A stretch of 62,000 nucleotides of DNA from Mesostigma viride (taxonomy: Eukaryota > Streptophyta > Mesostigmatophyceae > Mesostigmatales > Mesostigmataceae), in assembly GCA_009746045.1 (NCBI GenBank), contig RPFO01000114.1, positions 1,385,104-1,447,103 on the forward strand, given 5' to 3'. Both the position numbers and the translations under genes were made by a program. This document shows, one piece after another, positions 1-10,855 of this stretch. The stretch's first letter is position 1; every line of letters begins with the position of its first letter. The notes beneath the pieces were generated by a model. The model searched no databases and had not been told where the DNA came from. It was given only the letters and a program-made list of their open reading frames with translations.

Positions 1-582
1 TGCTCGGTGGTGAGTAGCCATTTGTTTGGACTCGCATCTACCGTTTTGTCTGCCGTGCATGCGTGCCCTGCTGCTCCGTTCCAGATCCAAGCGAGACGCC
101 GTTCTCTTGATCTCTCTCTATATGTATATACTCCGTTCCATATTCAAGACAGACGCCATCTCTGCGGTTTGGCTGGTTTGCCTGCACTGCCCTGTGTTGG
201 GTCGGATTCCCTTGCAAAGCGGAAGAGTGAAGCCTTCCTCATGGCTCCCTTGCCCCCAGGATCAGCGATGGTGACAGCCCGGGCTACTGGCTGGCTCTAA
301 CGGGATTCCTATTCTCTTCTTGCCTTCATCCATGCCGTCGCGGTCTCCATCAAGGGAGGCCCCCGTCACCCGTGGCTCACTTAATTCACCAAATTTATAC
401 TTGGATTCTTGAAATATATATTTATTTCTTTTGACAAAGTTTTTACTTTTTCACGCCCAATTCTCAAGCATGCCACACCGCGCTCAGCATGCCGCGCCCC
501 CTGAAAGGAAAAACCATACCCCTGCCACCCGCCCTCATGGCTGCTGTGTTATGCCCCCCTGCTCCCCTTCTGTGCGTGACAG

Positions 583-1220
583 GCGAGACACCATCCGCTT
601 CCCTGGAGGAGAGCGGTGGCAGCCTACCCCTACACAAGGAGGGCAGTGAACTAGACGGGTTGGTTTCTGATTCTGTTGTGGATGACCCGCCGACCCTCGC
701 CTGCCGGGGGCATGAGGACTGCGGCACGCTGGGGGACGCATGCTGCTGCCACGTGTCCCCCGACGCCACCGCCCCGGGGCAGTGCTTCCCTCAGCAGTTT
801 GCCTTGGAACCCTCCGCCGGTGGGTTTGCCCCCGGCGCTGCGGCTAGGGGCGCTGCTGCTAGAGTGCCGGCAGCAACAGGTGCTGCTGCGGCGGGCAACG
901 GGACTAGTTGTGCGTTCGAGTGTGCGCGCCGCGCGTGCCAGTTTGCAGGCCAGGAGAGCGGGTTTGGCACCTGCGAGTGCGTGGCCTCGTGTGGCTCCCC
1001 TAACGGGGACTGTTTGGCAATGGGGCCGCAGGTGTGCGGGGCCCACGGTGTTTGCTGCTGTGCTCTGCCCCCCTCCCTGGGCACGTTTGAGCTGCACTGC
1101 CCCGCCTGCAGGGACGGCTGTGCAGGCGGCAAGGCCAACGGCACGGTGGCGGCGGGCAGCTGTGTGGGGGACCTCCCTGCGGAGCCGAGGGACCAGGTGT
1201 GCCAGGGTCTGGTGTCATAG
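583..1220 (+). CDS. Terminal exon of a cysteine-rich protein (partial)
   Basis: An open frame ends at TAG 1218-1220 and encodes about 212 residues with 22 cysteines, in clusters such as CGTLGDACCC, CAFECARRAC and CGAHGVCCC. A pyrimidine-rich tract and ACAG directly precede base 583, so I read this as an exon start in phase 1. A matching donor (GTGAGT) lies at 10-15, so bases 1-9 may be the tail of the previous exon. The frame also stays open back to ATG 489, so a single-exon start there is possible. The middle is an Ala/Gly-rich linker (about residues 78-105) between cysteine-rich halves. Paired-cysteine spacing suggests an extracellular, disulfide-rich protein, but I recognise no named family. 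No signal peptide is visible in the part present. Confidence 0.5.
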
Positions 1221-1485
1221 GGCAGGGTGTGCCGCTGTGGGGTGCTTCAAGGCATGGTGTGCCGGGGTCCAGCGCTTTTGGCAGCGCTTGACGGAACGAC
1301 TGCAAGTACTCAAGGGGGTGATGGCACTGCAGTCTTGTGCCTTGCGACGTGCCATCACAGTGTGGCGGCATCACGTGGCACCCCAGTGCGGGTACAGTGC
1401 GGCGACACGTGGCACCAAGCGCCATGTATCGTAGCGAGCTCTGCCCCAAGGGTCCAGCGCGCAGCTGGTGTGCCCATCCCGCGCA

Positions 1486-1572
1486 CGGGTCTGTAGACCG
1501 CACACGAGTGGTCTACAGACCGCACGAGGATGGTCTATGGACGTTAATGGGTGGTCTATAGACCGCACAAGG
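1486..1572. repeat. Short tandem repeat (GGTCTAYAGACCGCAC units)
   Basis: Four imperfect units contain the half-palindrome GTCTRTAGAC followed by CGCAC. They lie downstream of the cysteine-rich exon. Confidence 0.6.
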
Positions 1573-1930
1573 GTCTCCTACAGCCCGCCGTGCTCGGAAG
1601 GAGGCGCTCGCCCGAGGGCCAGCGCATCAATGAGCACACAAAGGGAGCAGGCGGGTGGGCAAAGGGAGCAGGCGAGTGGGCAGCACCTGCGGCGGAGCTG
1701 CTCTACAGTGCCCTGCGGAGCAAGTCAGGGGGATGTCAGCATCGGTGATCCGCCCCGGGCGTTGCATGGAGGGATGTTCTTGAGTCAAGGGAGTGGATTC
1801 CGCCTCAAAAGCTTTGCCATAGGTGCTCGCTATGGGTGCTCGCCATGTCCGGCCGGCGCTGGACGCCCCATGGGTGTCTTGCTACGGATGGCGGATCCCA
1901 GCGGAGTGGCAAAATAAGTTGTTGCTCCTG

Positions 1931-1935
1931 TGTAA
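1931..1935 (+). promoter_or_regulatory. Possible TGTAA polyadenylation signal
   Basis: TGTAA is the usual chlorophyte polyadenylation element. This one lies 711 bases after the stop of the cysteine-rich exon, which is far but possible. The motif is short and could be chance. Confidence 0.25.
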
Positions 1936-2941
1936 AACATGTATTGCGAAGACCGTGAATGGGCTATCTTTGTCAGCGGCAGCAGGCAGGCTCGCTGGCG
2001 TCAGCGTGCGTGTTGCGTAGCCTCTTGTGTATTATTTCCCCGGCGCCTTGCAAGGGCTTGCAGCAGGACCCTGCTGCCTTGCAGACAACGGATGTATTTG
2101 TATCCAAACTGCGACCAGCCAAGGGTGATAATGCCCATTCCCTTAATGGGCAGGCAGCAGCCCTATTATAAGGCTCGTTTGCTGTTTCATGTCGCCTGAG
2201 AGGCTGGAGTTAAAGTGGCCTGTAAGTAGAGACGTGCATTTGATTATTATGCTCACTGCACTGAAGGCGAGGATGTTCCTTGGTGTTGGATGCTCCTCTT
2301 TCCTTCTGTGGCTGGGCTCTGATTCTTTCCTTCATGTTAGATTCACGCTGCAAACAAGAATGTAGCAAGTTACATGAAGCGCTGACACTGTAATCTTTCT
2401 AAAACAAGGTTTTTCTTGAGTTCTTGGGATAATTTGAGTTATTAGTCCAACATTGGAATGAAGGTAAACTAAATTCAAATCTTGTGACTGTGCCACTCAG
2501 CATGATCCTCAATGGAATGTCCGGTGGTCGGGATGAAGGCCTGTCTAACTATGCATGACAATGTAGGTATTTAGTGGCCAGTACAAGTGCTGGCCCCATA
2601 GCCACACTGTGCATTTTGGCATGTAACTACTATCTAGCTTTTGGCATCTTCGGGGGGCGTTCCATGTGTGCCTGCCGCTCTCACCTCCGTAAATTATCAT
2701 TCTTAATGAATATATTTAACGTGTAGCACACGGCCGTGACCTGAGCGATCCACAGTCGTACCTAACCTAACCAATTCTGCCTAAGTCACCTTTTTAGTGA
2801 TCGCGCCTTCTAGCCATGTAAATTAAATCAAATTTAATTATAGCATGACTCCGTTGGAAGATCATGTAGCACGTATTCCCTTGCTTGATGGATGGAGGTG
2901 AGCGAGGCCGCGAAACCTAACTAAGCTAACTCTAAGCTAAT

Positions 2942-3830
2942 CTAGAAAATCCTAGCTACTCTACTCAGCAAAGCGCCCCTTCCGCCTGGGGGGTGGGGCC
3001 TTCCCCACAGGGGCTGGCGTGTGGGCGGGGCCTGGACAATCGTCTGCCACCTCGTCTTGTTCTGCATAGCAGTCCAAGCAAGAGAGAGGGAGGAAATGCG
3101 GTGTTCAAACTTAGCTGGGACCACTAGGTCGGCCAGCAACTGCTGGGCATAGTTGATGGCAGGTTTACCAATCTTTCTAGGGTTGTCCTTAATTGGGGCC
3201 AGGCCGCCAGGTCAGGACATGCCGCCCTGGCTGGCCAAGCCGCTGGGGGCCGGCCAAACCGAGGGCGGTGTCTATCTGACTGGTGCGAGCAAGATGTCCT
3301 GCGAATGCTATCCTACGCTGCATGCCTAATCTCGTCCGTAATGCGAGGCATGCCCTTATACAAAGACTCTAATGACCTAGCATCCTGTAAACCGTGCCGT
3401 CCAGCCGTGCGGCCATCTGGTCCGTGAGCGTCCATGCCTCGGCGCCATACGTGAGCACCGTGAGGACTAGGACCTTGTACTCGCTTGCGGTCCCGGCTGG
3501 CCCAGGCCGGGTCTTCGAGTCCCAGTAGGGGTTGAGCGAGCGGAGCCTGGCCCCCAGGCCACTAGGCCGATGTCGGTTTCCCCATCGTCGGCTGCGTTGG
3601 GGAGCATGCTCCCCAGCAGCTTGAAGTGCTCACGGAACTGGACCTCCGTCCCGTCTAGCAGCAGCGGCCGTGGCGGGCAACTGGTAGACCCAATCACCAT
3701 GGCCTCAGTTTTGACACTAATCGATCTACAACCCCACCGCCCACGCCTCCAAGCCCAAACAGTCCAGCCAGGTTTGAATAAGCTCGGGGCGCTCGATGAG
3801 GGTGGTATCATCCGGCGGGCATTAGGTCGG
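2942..3830 (-). pseudogene. 5'-truncated LINE ORF2 relic (reverse transcriptase C-terminal part)
   Basis: Read on the minus strand, adjacent frames give in order: VKTEAMVIGS and LLLDGTEVQFREHFKLLGSM (3467-3811), then VLTVLTYGAEAWTLTDQMAA followed by RLDGTVYRMLG, then RRIAFAGHLARTSQIDTALG (about 3240-3330), then a C-terminal tail (2942-3139) with KFEHRISSLSLAW. The LLGS and LTYGAEAWTLT motifs are characteristic of the thumb and post-RT region of non-LTR retrotransposons. The frame is broken several times and the catalytic YXDD palm and endonuclease are absent, so this is a dead 5'-truncated copy. It is the only reverse-transcriptase trace in the window and could represent the family that mobilises the ORF1-only elements nearby (inference). 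Confidence 0.8.
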
Positions 3831-4684
3831 ACAGGCGGTTACCAGGGCCACCGCCGCAATGTAAACATGATTAGTAGTCTCTGGGATGTACTGGTATGGC
3901 ACCCAAGAGCTAACATGGGAACTTAATTAAATGCTAACGTAGGAACTAAAAAAATTGACATTTGGTAAATGATCGTAGAGGAGAATGGATGACGCCAGTG
4001 GTCAGGATGAGTGAGGTAGTGCAGGCGGGACATTTTTGTCTGCAATAACTTGGCATTATGCCAGGTCATTGTCTTGCATGCCATTGTCGGTACGGAACCG
4101 GGTCAGCAACTCAGCATTTGCCGGTCAGGCCCTGATGACCAGATCGACTGGGAATGTCTTTGCCGACCAAGCCGACAATGAGCAGTGCACTGTCTCTACT
4201 ATACCCACTCCTAGGTAGGTAGCCCTAGCTGACGGCGCCTGGCCCCCCGGCCCGCCACCATTGATTTAGTGATATGCCTTCGAAATTTGATGGCCGGCCA
4301 AGGACGGCAGCATGTCATTTTGGTAATCAGAATGAACAGTCTTCTTGCCATTCATTCTAGCTAAACACGCGGTCTGGAAAAGGAGCTTTCTGGCTCCCAG
4401 CCCAACCCTCTCGCCATTGTTCTCTGCCAGCCGTCTGGATTACCCGCAAACTCATCGCCACGCGCCTCGCCCATGTGACGAAACCCTGCCACGACCAGAA
4501 ATAGCCCTGCTTTCTCCCCTGCGATGATAACTTTTCCTTATACCATTGGCAGAATCTGCATGTCCCCGAGACAAGTCGACTAGGTCCTCCGGTACCTGGC
4601 TCAAGAGCGCATGAGAATTATAAATGTAACGCTTGAAGGAAGGGCTTTCGATTACGATGATGCAAACGAGGTACGTGTCAATTC
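3831..4684. other. No gene recognised
   Basis: AT-rich, non-coding-looking sequence between the LINE relic and the first ORF1-type element. Only short chance frames are present. Confidence 0.4.
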
Positions 4685-4689
4685 TCCTC

Positions 4690-5107
4690 ACTCAACAACT
4701 CCAGCACGACAGAGGCGCTCCGGTGCGTGACGATCCTTACCAGCAACTTCCAGCTCGGCGCTGGACCACGAAGCTGTGGACCACGAAGCAGCCCTCATTA
4801 ATTGCTGAGCTACGCTGCCAACCCAGCCCCGGCGCCAAGAGCCACACCGGCCGCTCCCTCCCTCAGCAAGGATTACATCCGCGCAGTGCTGGAGGAGCAC
4901 GTGACCTGGCCGCTGGCCGAGTCTGACTGCTGACCTCGCTTACCACGTACCTCGCTCAACACCGGGTGGAGCTAGGCCCGGGTCTCCAATGCGGAAACCA
5001 ACAACGTACGTCGCCCACAAGCTTCAAACCCAGCTCACGGCGCTGTGCAGACCGCGGCACAGGCCGGCTTCTGAGGCGAATGCCGCCCTTGTTTCTTGGC
5101 TAAGTCA
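4690..5107 (+). pseudogene. ORF1-like protein, N-terminal fragment (copy ii)
   Basis: Contains YIRAVLEEHVTWPLAES, matching DIRAVLEEHVTWPLAEK in the minus-strand copy, and then a degraded coiled-coil region with stops and frameshifts. It ends at the 3-bp target duplication TCA (5105-5107) of the element that splits it. The reading continues at 8467. Confidence 0.75.
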
Positions 5108-6879
5108 TGCAGTGTCGGCCAATGTCCAGAAAAAGGCCTCAATTGAGGCCTTTTTATATTGGGCGTTGCATGCAGCCAAACAACTTTTTTCCAAATATGA
5201 GCATAGGCCATGCATTATTATGATTGTTTTGGGGTTGCCAGCGCTTAACATCAGTCATATAGCCCCTATACCTATTTAATTATGATTTAACAAAACAGGG
5301 TGTCGCTGCGGTGGCACCACAATAAACACAGCATGACCATAGATGCAAGCAGAAAAAAGGCGCTAGTACTCAGTTCCCTCTGCCTCTTAGTAGGTGTCTT
5401 TTGGACCTTACGAGGTTTCCCCACAACACGGTAAGCATGGCATGACATGGCATGCACCCCAAGGGACGCCTCACACAAAATTGCACGGCCGGGGCTGTCG
5501 CGCAGCACTGCAGGCAGCAACAGCCTGCCATGGGTATTGCACGTAACCATGAGGAATCCAAAGCCGCTATTACAAACACGCACAAGGATCATGCATTATA
5601 ATGATAGGTGTGACCTTCCAAGCGCTTAGCTTCACTCACATAGCCCCAATATCTACGTTGTTACAGTATATTCTGACAGGGGTTTGCTGCCGCGGCAGCA
5701 GATGAACAGCACATGGCAAGATGTACAAGCATAACTGGACACCATTTGCACTGTCTTCTAGACCTCTAGCTTGATTTTAAGCTTTGCAAGGGTTGCCTGA
5801 GACATGGCCAGCATGGCAGGAACTGCCATGCTTCTTATGGAAAGCAAACACGTCTACACGGTGGGGTCCAGCCGCAGAGCACTGCACGAAGTAATATAGC
5901 CTGCCTTACGTCACCTCGGCACTAGGCGCCGATAGGCAGCTAAAAACTGGCGATATCACAAGCAAATCGATGCACCATCCCTTTCTGCCACCAGGACGCA
6001 CTTACCTTTCACACCCCTCACAGCCGGGATCACTAAGCACGCATATGCGCTGGCCATGAACGTGGCTGCATCAGAAAAGCTGTTCAAGCTCGGGGTTTTC
6101 AAGTTGTCCGGAAGCGATGCAGCCCGCTAATCTGGCCGGACAGACGCTCCATGCGTCGTCCATTGACGTAGGAAAGCGGCTGCAGCGGCCTCACCAGCGC
6201 TGTTCGCATAATTGCGCTCCCATATCTGGGGGCGCGCGCGCGTTCATTGTCCGCAATCCAGTTTTTCCTAGCTAAAAACACCCCTTCCTCTACCTATGGA
6301 TTCACGACAAAAGGCTCGAAAACAGCCAGTGCCCCTTTAGTCACGGCTGCCCCAACATCCCCCCCCGCCGTTCCGCTAGTCTCCCTCCCAACATATCGAA
6401 GCATCGTCCTGCTGGCAGGCGCACTATCAACGCCATCTACGCCCCATCTGAACTTCACTAACCTGGCATTCAGCACACAAATAATGACCCCGCGAATTTA
6501 TAAATCGACTTTTGACACATTTAGCGGTCGGGCTAGCTTCAAGGATAATTTATCTGCCCAACGCGCTCCATACTGCTCGAAATTATGCACGAACGTGGCC
6601 ATACGGTCCATTTTACTCGAGGCCGCCATGGTCGTGCATTCGTGAAAATTCCTCGTCCCGTTGCACGAAAGTGGCCAAAATAGGTAGTTTTCCACCTCAT
6701 GTATTTTTCAGTAACCGTCGACCTCTGTCGACCCCAACGGGTCAGGACGCTCAGCACATGTACCAAATTCGCGCCACTGGGGCCGGACGACCCATAGGAC
6801 CGGTCCTTCCCGCCAAAATACCGTACTTTGTGAGATCTTGGTAAAAAAGGCCTCAATTGAGCCAAAAGGCCTCAATTGA

Positions 6880-8422
6880 GCCAAAATTAATTAATTAATT
6901 AATTAATTAGACTCGTGCTCCCGTTGGGGAGTCACGGAGCACCGAAGTGCTTTTAATCCCTGTGTGTGCACTACAGGAGAAAGGGCAGAGACCCCCAGTC
7001 TCCTTCATCATGCCAAAGGCATGCCACAGCTGCAATCGGGCGCGCTAGCTAAACGGACACGCTAACGATCCGGCAAACTGCGGGTGCAATAAGACCCATG
7101 TAAGCGTAGCATAACAAGTATAGCGTGGGCAAGTAATCTGAACATAGCCAGGGCGTAGCATGGCTGTACTAGGACTAGGCTAAGGCTAGGGCTGGTTGTG
7201 TACCGTGCGTTGGCGGCACATGACTAGGTGTGTTGGCATAGCTAGGCAAACATTCTAGGCATGGCTGCCTTAGCGGCAGTGACTCCAATGGTTACAAGCT
7301 AGGGCTATTGCTATTCTAGCCCGCTGGGGGCGTCCACATCATGTGGTTGATCATCAGGTCCCCGCCCCTCCAGTACACCTTGGGCTTCTGGGGGTCCTGC
7401 TTATGGCGGAGGTATTCCGGCCACAGGTCGCGTCGCTGCTGTTGCTGAGCGGGGGTTAGGTCGTCATCCAGCGTCCAGGTGAGGTCGTGCAACCGCTTGC
7501 GACGAGCGAGGAACCGCTGCTTATCCTCAGGGGAGAGGAAGGTGAGCAGGACTGGTGGGGGAGCCGCCTTGTCCCGTGAGTGGGGAAGGCGGTGGCACCC
7601 ACGCAGTTCTACTTCACCTACCAGGCCCATGAGGGTAAGAAGCTGGTTCTTGAGCTCGTCAGCAAGGGAGGTTGACGTCTCACCTGGCTTCTGGGGGAAG
7701 CGACGTAGCACCACTCGGCACTCGCGGCGAGCGCGATCGGTGACCTCCCGTTCAGTGCTGGGCCTGGCGGTGGTCCTCCAGCTCCTGGAGCTTCGTGGCG
7801 ATGGCGTCGGTGGTGGAGGCGGTCGCTGACCGCAGCAGGTCCGCATAGGAGAGCGGCGGGAGGTCACCAGCATCCTGCCGGGGTGGCTGGGAGGCAATGG
7901 TGGCCGTCTGCTCCGCTAGCTTTGGGACCTGTGTGGCCAGGGCCTCGGTGTGGGCGGTGATGGCCTCAAGCTTCTTCATGAGCACGCCGCACTTGCCCTC
8001 CACCTGGTTAAGGCGAGAGACAAGTGCAGCATGCGTTTCCGAAGCCTGCGCCGCGGTGTGTAGCGCCGTGAACTGTGGTTGTAGCTTGTGGACGACCTTG
8101 GTTTCCACGTTGGAGACCCGGGCCTCGACCGTGTTGAGCGTGGTGTTCAGCGAGGTCATCTTCTCGGCCAGCGGCCAGGTCACGTGCTCCTCCAGCACTG
8201 CGCGGATGTCATCCTTGCAGAGGGAGGAATCCGATGGGGCTGCCGGCTGTGCGGGGGCTGGGGCGTTGAGGGCGTTGAGTGCTATGCTGATGTCGCCGAA
8301 GCTGCGCTGGTAGTAGCTGGTAAAGATAGCCATGCGTTGGCGGGATTCGTCATAGGTGTAGAGCCAGGACGTGTTGCGGTAGTCGATAGCCGCCCCCCCC
8401 TGCATGAGCACGAAGAGCTTTC
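6880..8422 (-). mobile_element. ORF1-only non-LTR retroelement, copy i (youngest, nearly complete)
   Basis: A 1.54 kb element with a 5' end at 8422 and, on the minus strand, a 3' end made of about seven TTAA units. A 20-bp target duplication, TCAATTGAGGCCTTTTGGCT, is visible on both sides when compared with the empty site preserved in copy B (13118-13160). Long target duplications and a simple-repeat tail are hallmarks of target-primed reverse transcription. It holds one ORF1-like protein (7316-8411) and a roughly 430-bp 3' untranslated region, with no ORF2. The compact size and clean ends argue that this ORF1-only form is itself what was mobilised, like mammalian HAL1. Confidence 0.8.
7316..8411 (-). 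pseudogene. ORF1-like RNA-binding protein (LINE ORF1p-type), one frameshift
   Basis: The N-terminal part (8411 down to about 7755, 219 codons) has a long heptad-like stretch (LNTTLNTVEARVSNVETKV...LVSRLNQVEG) suggesting a trimerising coiled coil, then PPLSYADLLRSATASTTDAI. The second part, in a shifted frame (about 7790 down to 7316), has an RRM-like and C-terminal region: RARRECRVVLRRFP, PVLLTFLSPEDKQRFLARRK, LDDDLTPAQQQQRR, KVYWRGGDLMIN. Coiled coil, RRM and C-terminal domain in this order is the layout of L1 ORF1p, an RNA chaperone. The single frame change is near 7755-7790; it is either a recent indel or, less likely, programmed. No zinc knuckle is seen. Confidence 0.75.
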
Positions 8423-8466
8423 AGCCAAAAGGCCTCAATTGAGGCCAGGCTCTGGACACTGAGACA

Positions 8467-8728
8467 TCAGGTGGAGGGAAAGTGCGGCCTGCTCGTCAAG
8501 AAGCGCAACGCCATCACCGCCCAAACCGAGGCCCAACGCAATACTTGTGGCCGCGCGCAGGTCGGACCAGAGATTGCAGCGCAGACGGCCACCATCGCTG
8601 CCCAGCCGGCCACCCGGCCGGCAGATGGCAGCCTCTAGCTGATCGAGTCTCGCAGCACTCCTACGCGGACCTAGTACTGCGCCGGTCAGCGACCACCTCG
8701 ACCACGGATGCCATCGCCACGTACCAAG
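8467..8728 (+). pseudogene. ORF1-like protein, middle fragment (copy ii)
   Basis: Continues the frame split at 5107: QVEGKCGLLVKK, then IAAQTATIAAQPATRPADG, then degraded sequence matching the YADLLRSAT segment. It stops at the 8-bp duplication GTACCAAG (8721-8728), where the next element entered. Confidence 0.7.
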
Positions 8729-9862
8729 AAGCCGCCGGTTGGGCGTAAAGGGGGTCAGGGAGTTGACGTAACTTAAACACGTAAAATGGAAAAAAGGGTG
8801 ACGTAAAACGCAAAATCGACGTAAAGGTTTACATGCGTGACGTAAATACGTAACGTAACGTAAAAACATAAAATCGCACAAAAGCTCATGCAAAAGCTCA
8901 TCTTTTCCACCATTTCCATGCAAAAACTAGACACTGCTGTCCGTGCACCACCTGGCGCCGCGCCGACGCGGCGCGACGCGGCGCCATTAGACCTATACAA
9001 GAGCCCCTTCACCTTGCAACCATCAGAGGAGGGGTGCCCCATCAGCCATTTTGCTCGTTCCGGTGTCGTCCCCGTCGTCCCACTTTGGGACGGGAAGGTG
9101 CCTGTTGGTCCGCCCAAAAATGGGTTCCGTCGTCCAGTTGGAGGAAAGGACGGAGTTCCGAGTCACAGTCGTCGACGTACAAGTGGCTGGCCGGAAGGAC
9201 TTCCGACTTTTTCTAGACAGATGTCGGTCGTCGTCTGGTACAGACTGTATGGGCGGGAGGAGCGACCAGATCTTGTGGAGTCTTGTGGTCAGTAGCTCTT
9301 GTGGTAGCTGGCCGGTGCACTTCGCAACACTAATGTCCGGTCAGGGTCCGGTCATGTAAATTGCCAGCTCTGCCATTGCAGCATATGAAGAGCTTGGAAG
9401 TTGGCATGGAGTCGATGCTGTACCTACTACGCGCCGGGCCGGCGGGCCGAGCGCAAGCCATGTTGGGCTGTATTGTGGTGCTCATGCAGTCCTGATTTGC
9501 AGTCGTCGTCCCCCAAATTGGCGCGGAAGGAGTTCCGCAATTTGGCTGCATGGCGCCGCATGTTTTCCCGTTGTGGACAGTCCCCGGGAAGTGCCGGAGG
9601 ACCCGGGGAATCCAACACTGAGTGGGGCACCCCTCCTACCATCAGCCGACATTCCCACACGGGTTTACGTTACGTCCACCTAACGTTACGTATTTACGCG
9701 TAAAATGACGTACAAGAAAGGCAACGTAAAGGACGACGTACGTAAAGGCATTACGTGCCCATTTTTGCCACGCAAAGCGTAACGTAAAACACACGTAATT
9801 ACGTCAACGTAATTACGTGTTCACGTAACGTAAACCCTTTTACGCCCATGCAACGTCCCCTG
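8729..9862 (+). mobile_element. hAT-like non-autonomous DNA transposon with CGTAA subterminal repeats
   Basis: A 1,134-bp element flanked by the exact 8-bp direct repeat GTACCAAG (8721-8728 and 9863-9870). The right end read inward begins CAGGGGACG, typical of hAT; the left end has drifted. Both ends contain inverted GGGCGTAAA and dense clusters of ACGTAA/TTACGT words (8765-8870 and 9660-9845), as expected of subterminal transposase-binding repeats. No transposase is recognised inside. It interrupts the copy ii ORF1 pseudogene. Strand is nominal. Confidence 0.75.
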
Positions 9863-9870
9863 GTACCAAG

Positions 9871-10301
9871 CTGCATGCAGGATCGAGATGAAAGCCCAAC
9901 GCCGCCGAGCCGACGCGCGCGCGAGGACAAGATCGCGCACGCCACCAATGCCGAGTGGTGCTGCGTCGTTTCGAGCAGCAGCCAGGGGAGTCTGATGGTC
10001 AAGTCTCTTGAGGCCGAGCTCAGAAGCGAGTCCTTACCCAACTGGAACTCGTAGGAAAATTAGATTTGCGTGGGCACCGCCACCGCCTTCCCCACTTCAC
10101 GGGACATGCAAAGCGGCACCCCCAGCAGTCCTGCGTACCTTCCGTTCCATTGAGATTTGAGGATAATAAGCATGTTCCTCTCGTTCCACAAGAAGCTGCA
10201 CGACCTCTCATGGATGCATGACGACGACCTGACCCCCGCTCAGCTGCAGCAGCGACGCGACCTGTGGCCGCCGGCCGGAGTACCTCCACCACAAGCAAGA
10301 C
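9871..10301 (+). pseudogene. ORF1-like protein, RRM/C-terminal fragment (copy ii)
   Basis: In shifting frames it encodes AECRVVLRRF-like sequence, DLRGCHRLPHF (compare ELRGCHRLPHS in copy i), then KKLHDLSWMHDDDLTPAQ. It ends at AAGAC 10297-10301, the target duplication of the next insertion. Confidence 0.7.
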
Positions 10302-10855
10302 AGTTAATTGTACAAGCTAGTGCTTATACTTTTTATGCGCAAACCTTTTTAGCGAAGGTTTCTTACATCCTGCGCAGGATGTAAGAACATGCGTTAACCT
10401 TCGCTAAAAAGGTTTGCGCATAAAAAGTATAAGCACTAGAGCTTGTACAACTTAGAACCGGCGCGGCGCGGAAGTCATGGGTTCGAAACCTTGTGGGGAC
10501 AGTGCCAAGCAGGGATTATTTGGGAGGATCCGCCGGGGCACCGGTCGGACCTAATTAATTGCCTCGCGAGGTAGATATCGGACCTTCCCGGGATTATTAA
10601 TATCGAATCAGTAATTCGATATCGAATTTGTAATTCGATGCGGAAGTACAACCCTAGTTAGGGAACCGCTTAATATTTCGCCCCAACGCGCAAAGGTTTT
10701 AAGTTGTACAAGCTAGTGCTTATACTTTTTATGCGCAAACCTTCCTAGCGAGGGTTAACGCATATTCTTACATCCTGCGCAGGATGTAAGAATATGCGTT
10801 AACCCTCGCTAAAAAGGTTTGCGCATAAAAAGTATAAGCACTAGCTTGTACAACT
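10302..10855. mobile_element. 554-bp element with a hairpin at each end
   Basis: Flanked by AAGAC on both sides (10297-10301, 10856-10860); removing it restores the ORF1 reading HKQD/PKKP. Each end is a near-perfect palindrome of 143-150 bp (10308-10450 and 10704-10853) starting and ending TTGTACAAGC, with the centre TCCTGCGCAGGA. The roughly 250-bp middle contains GGGTTCGAAACC, which resembles a pol III B box, but no complete tRNA fold is seen. It has no coding capacity. A foldback/MITE-type transposon is likely. Confidence 0.75.

Larger units (their letters stand above)
1221..2939. other. Intergenic / 3' flank, no gene seen
   Basis: No convincing coding frame is seen. It contains a short tandem repeat (1486-1572), a possible TGTAA signal at 1931, and AT-rich sequence toward 2700-2900 that may include the 3' untranslated end of the LINE relic on the minus strand. 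Confidence 0.5.
5108..8466 (-). mobile_element. Palindrome-ended element X, copy A (contains an inserted ORF1 retroelement)
   Basis: This is the inverted copy of the element at 13104-14882. Both ends carry TGTC-like termini, an internal TGTCCAG, and then the palindrome GGCCTCAATTGAGGCC. It is flanked by TCA on both sides (5105-5107 and 8467-8469), and removing it restores the ORF1 reading ...WLSQVEGKCG. About 1.8 kb is element sequence; 6880-8422 is a later retroelement insertion. It carries no recognisable transposase. Short frames shared with copy B include 6099-6281 (minus) and a 44-residue frame starting MAASSKMDRMATFV (minus, near 6500-6630). A 132-codon plus-strand frame (6247-6645) is broken in copy B by one base in a C run. 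A non-autonomous DNA transposon is the best reading; the superfamily is not settled. Confidence 0.8.

Noticed and set aside
6539-6865. About 110-codon frames in element X (also 13138-13491)
   Set aside because: Overlapping frames on both strands with no family resemblance and no conservation beyond the DNA itself.
10475-10500. B-box-like GGGTTCGAAACC inside the hairpin-ended element
   Set aside because: No A box or cloverleaf upstream; not enough for a tRNA or SINE call.
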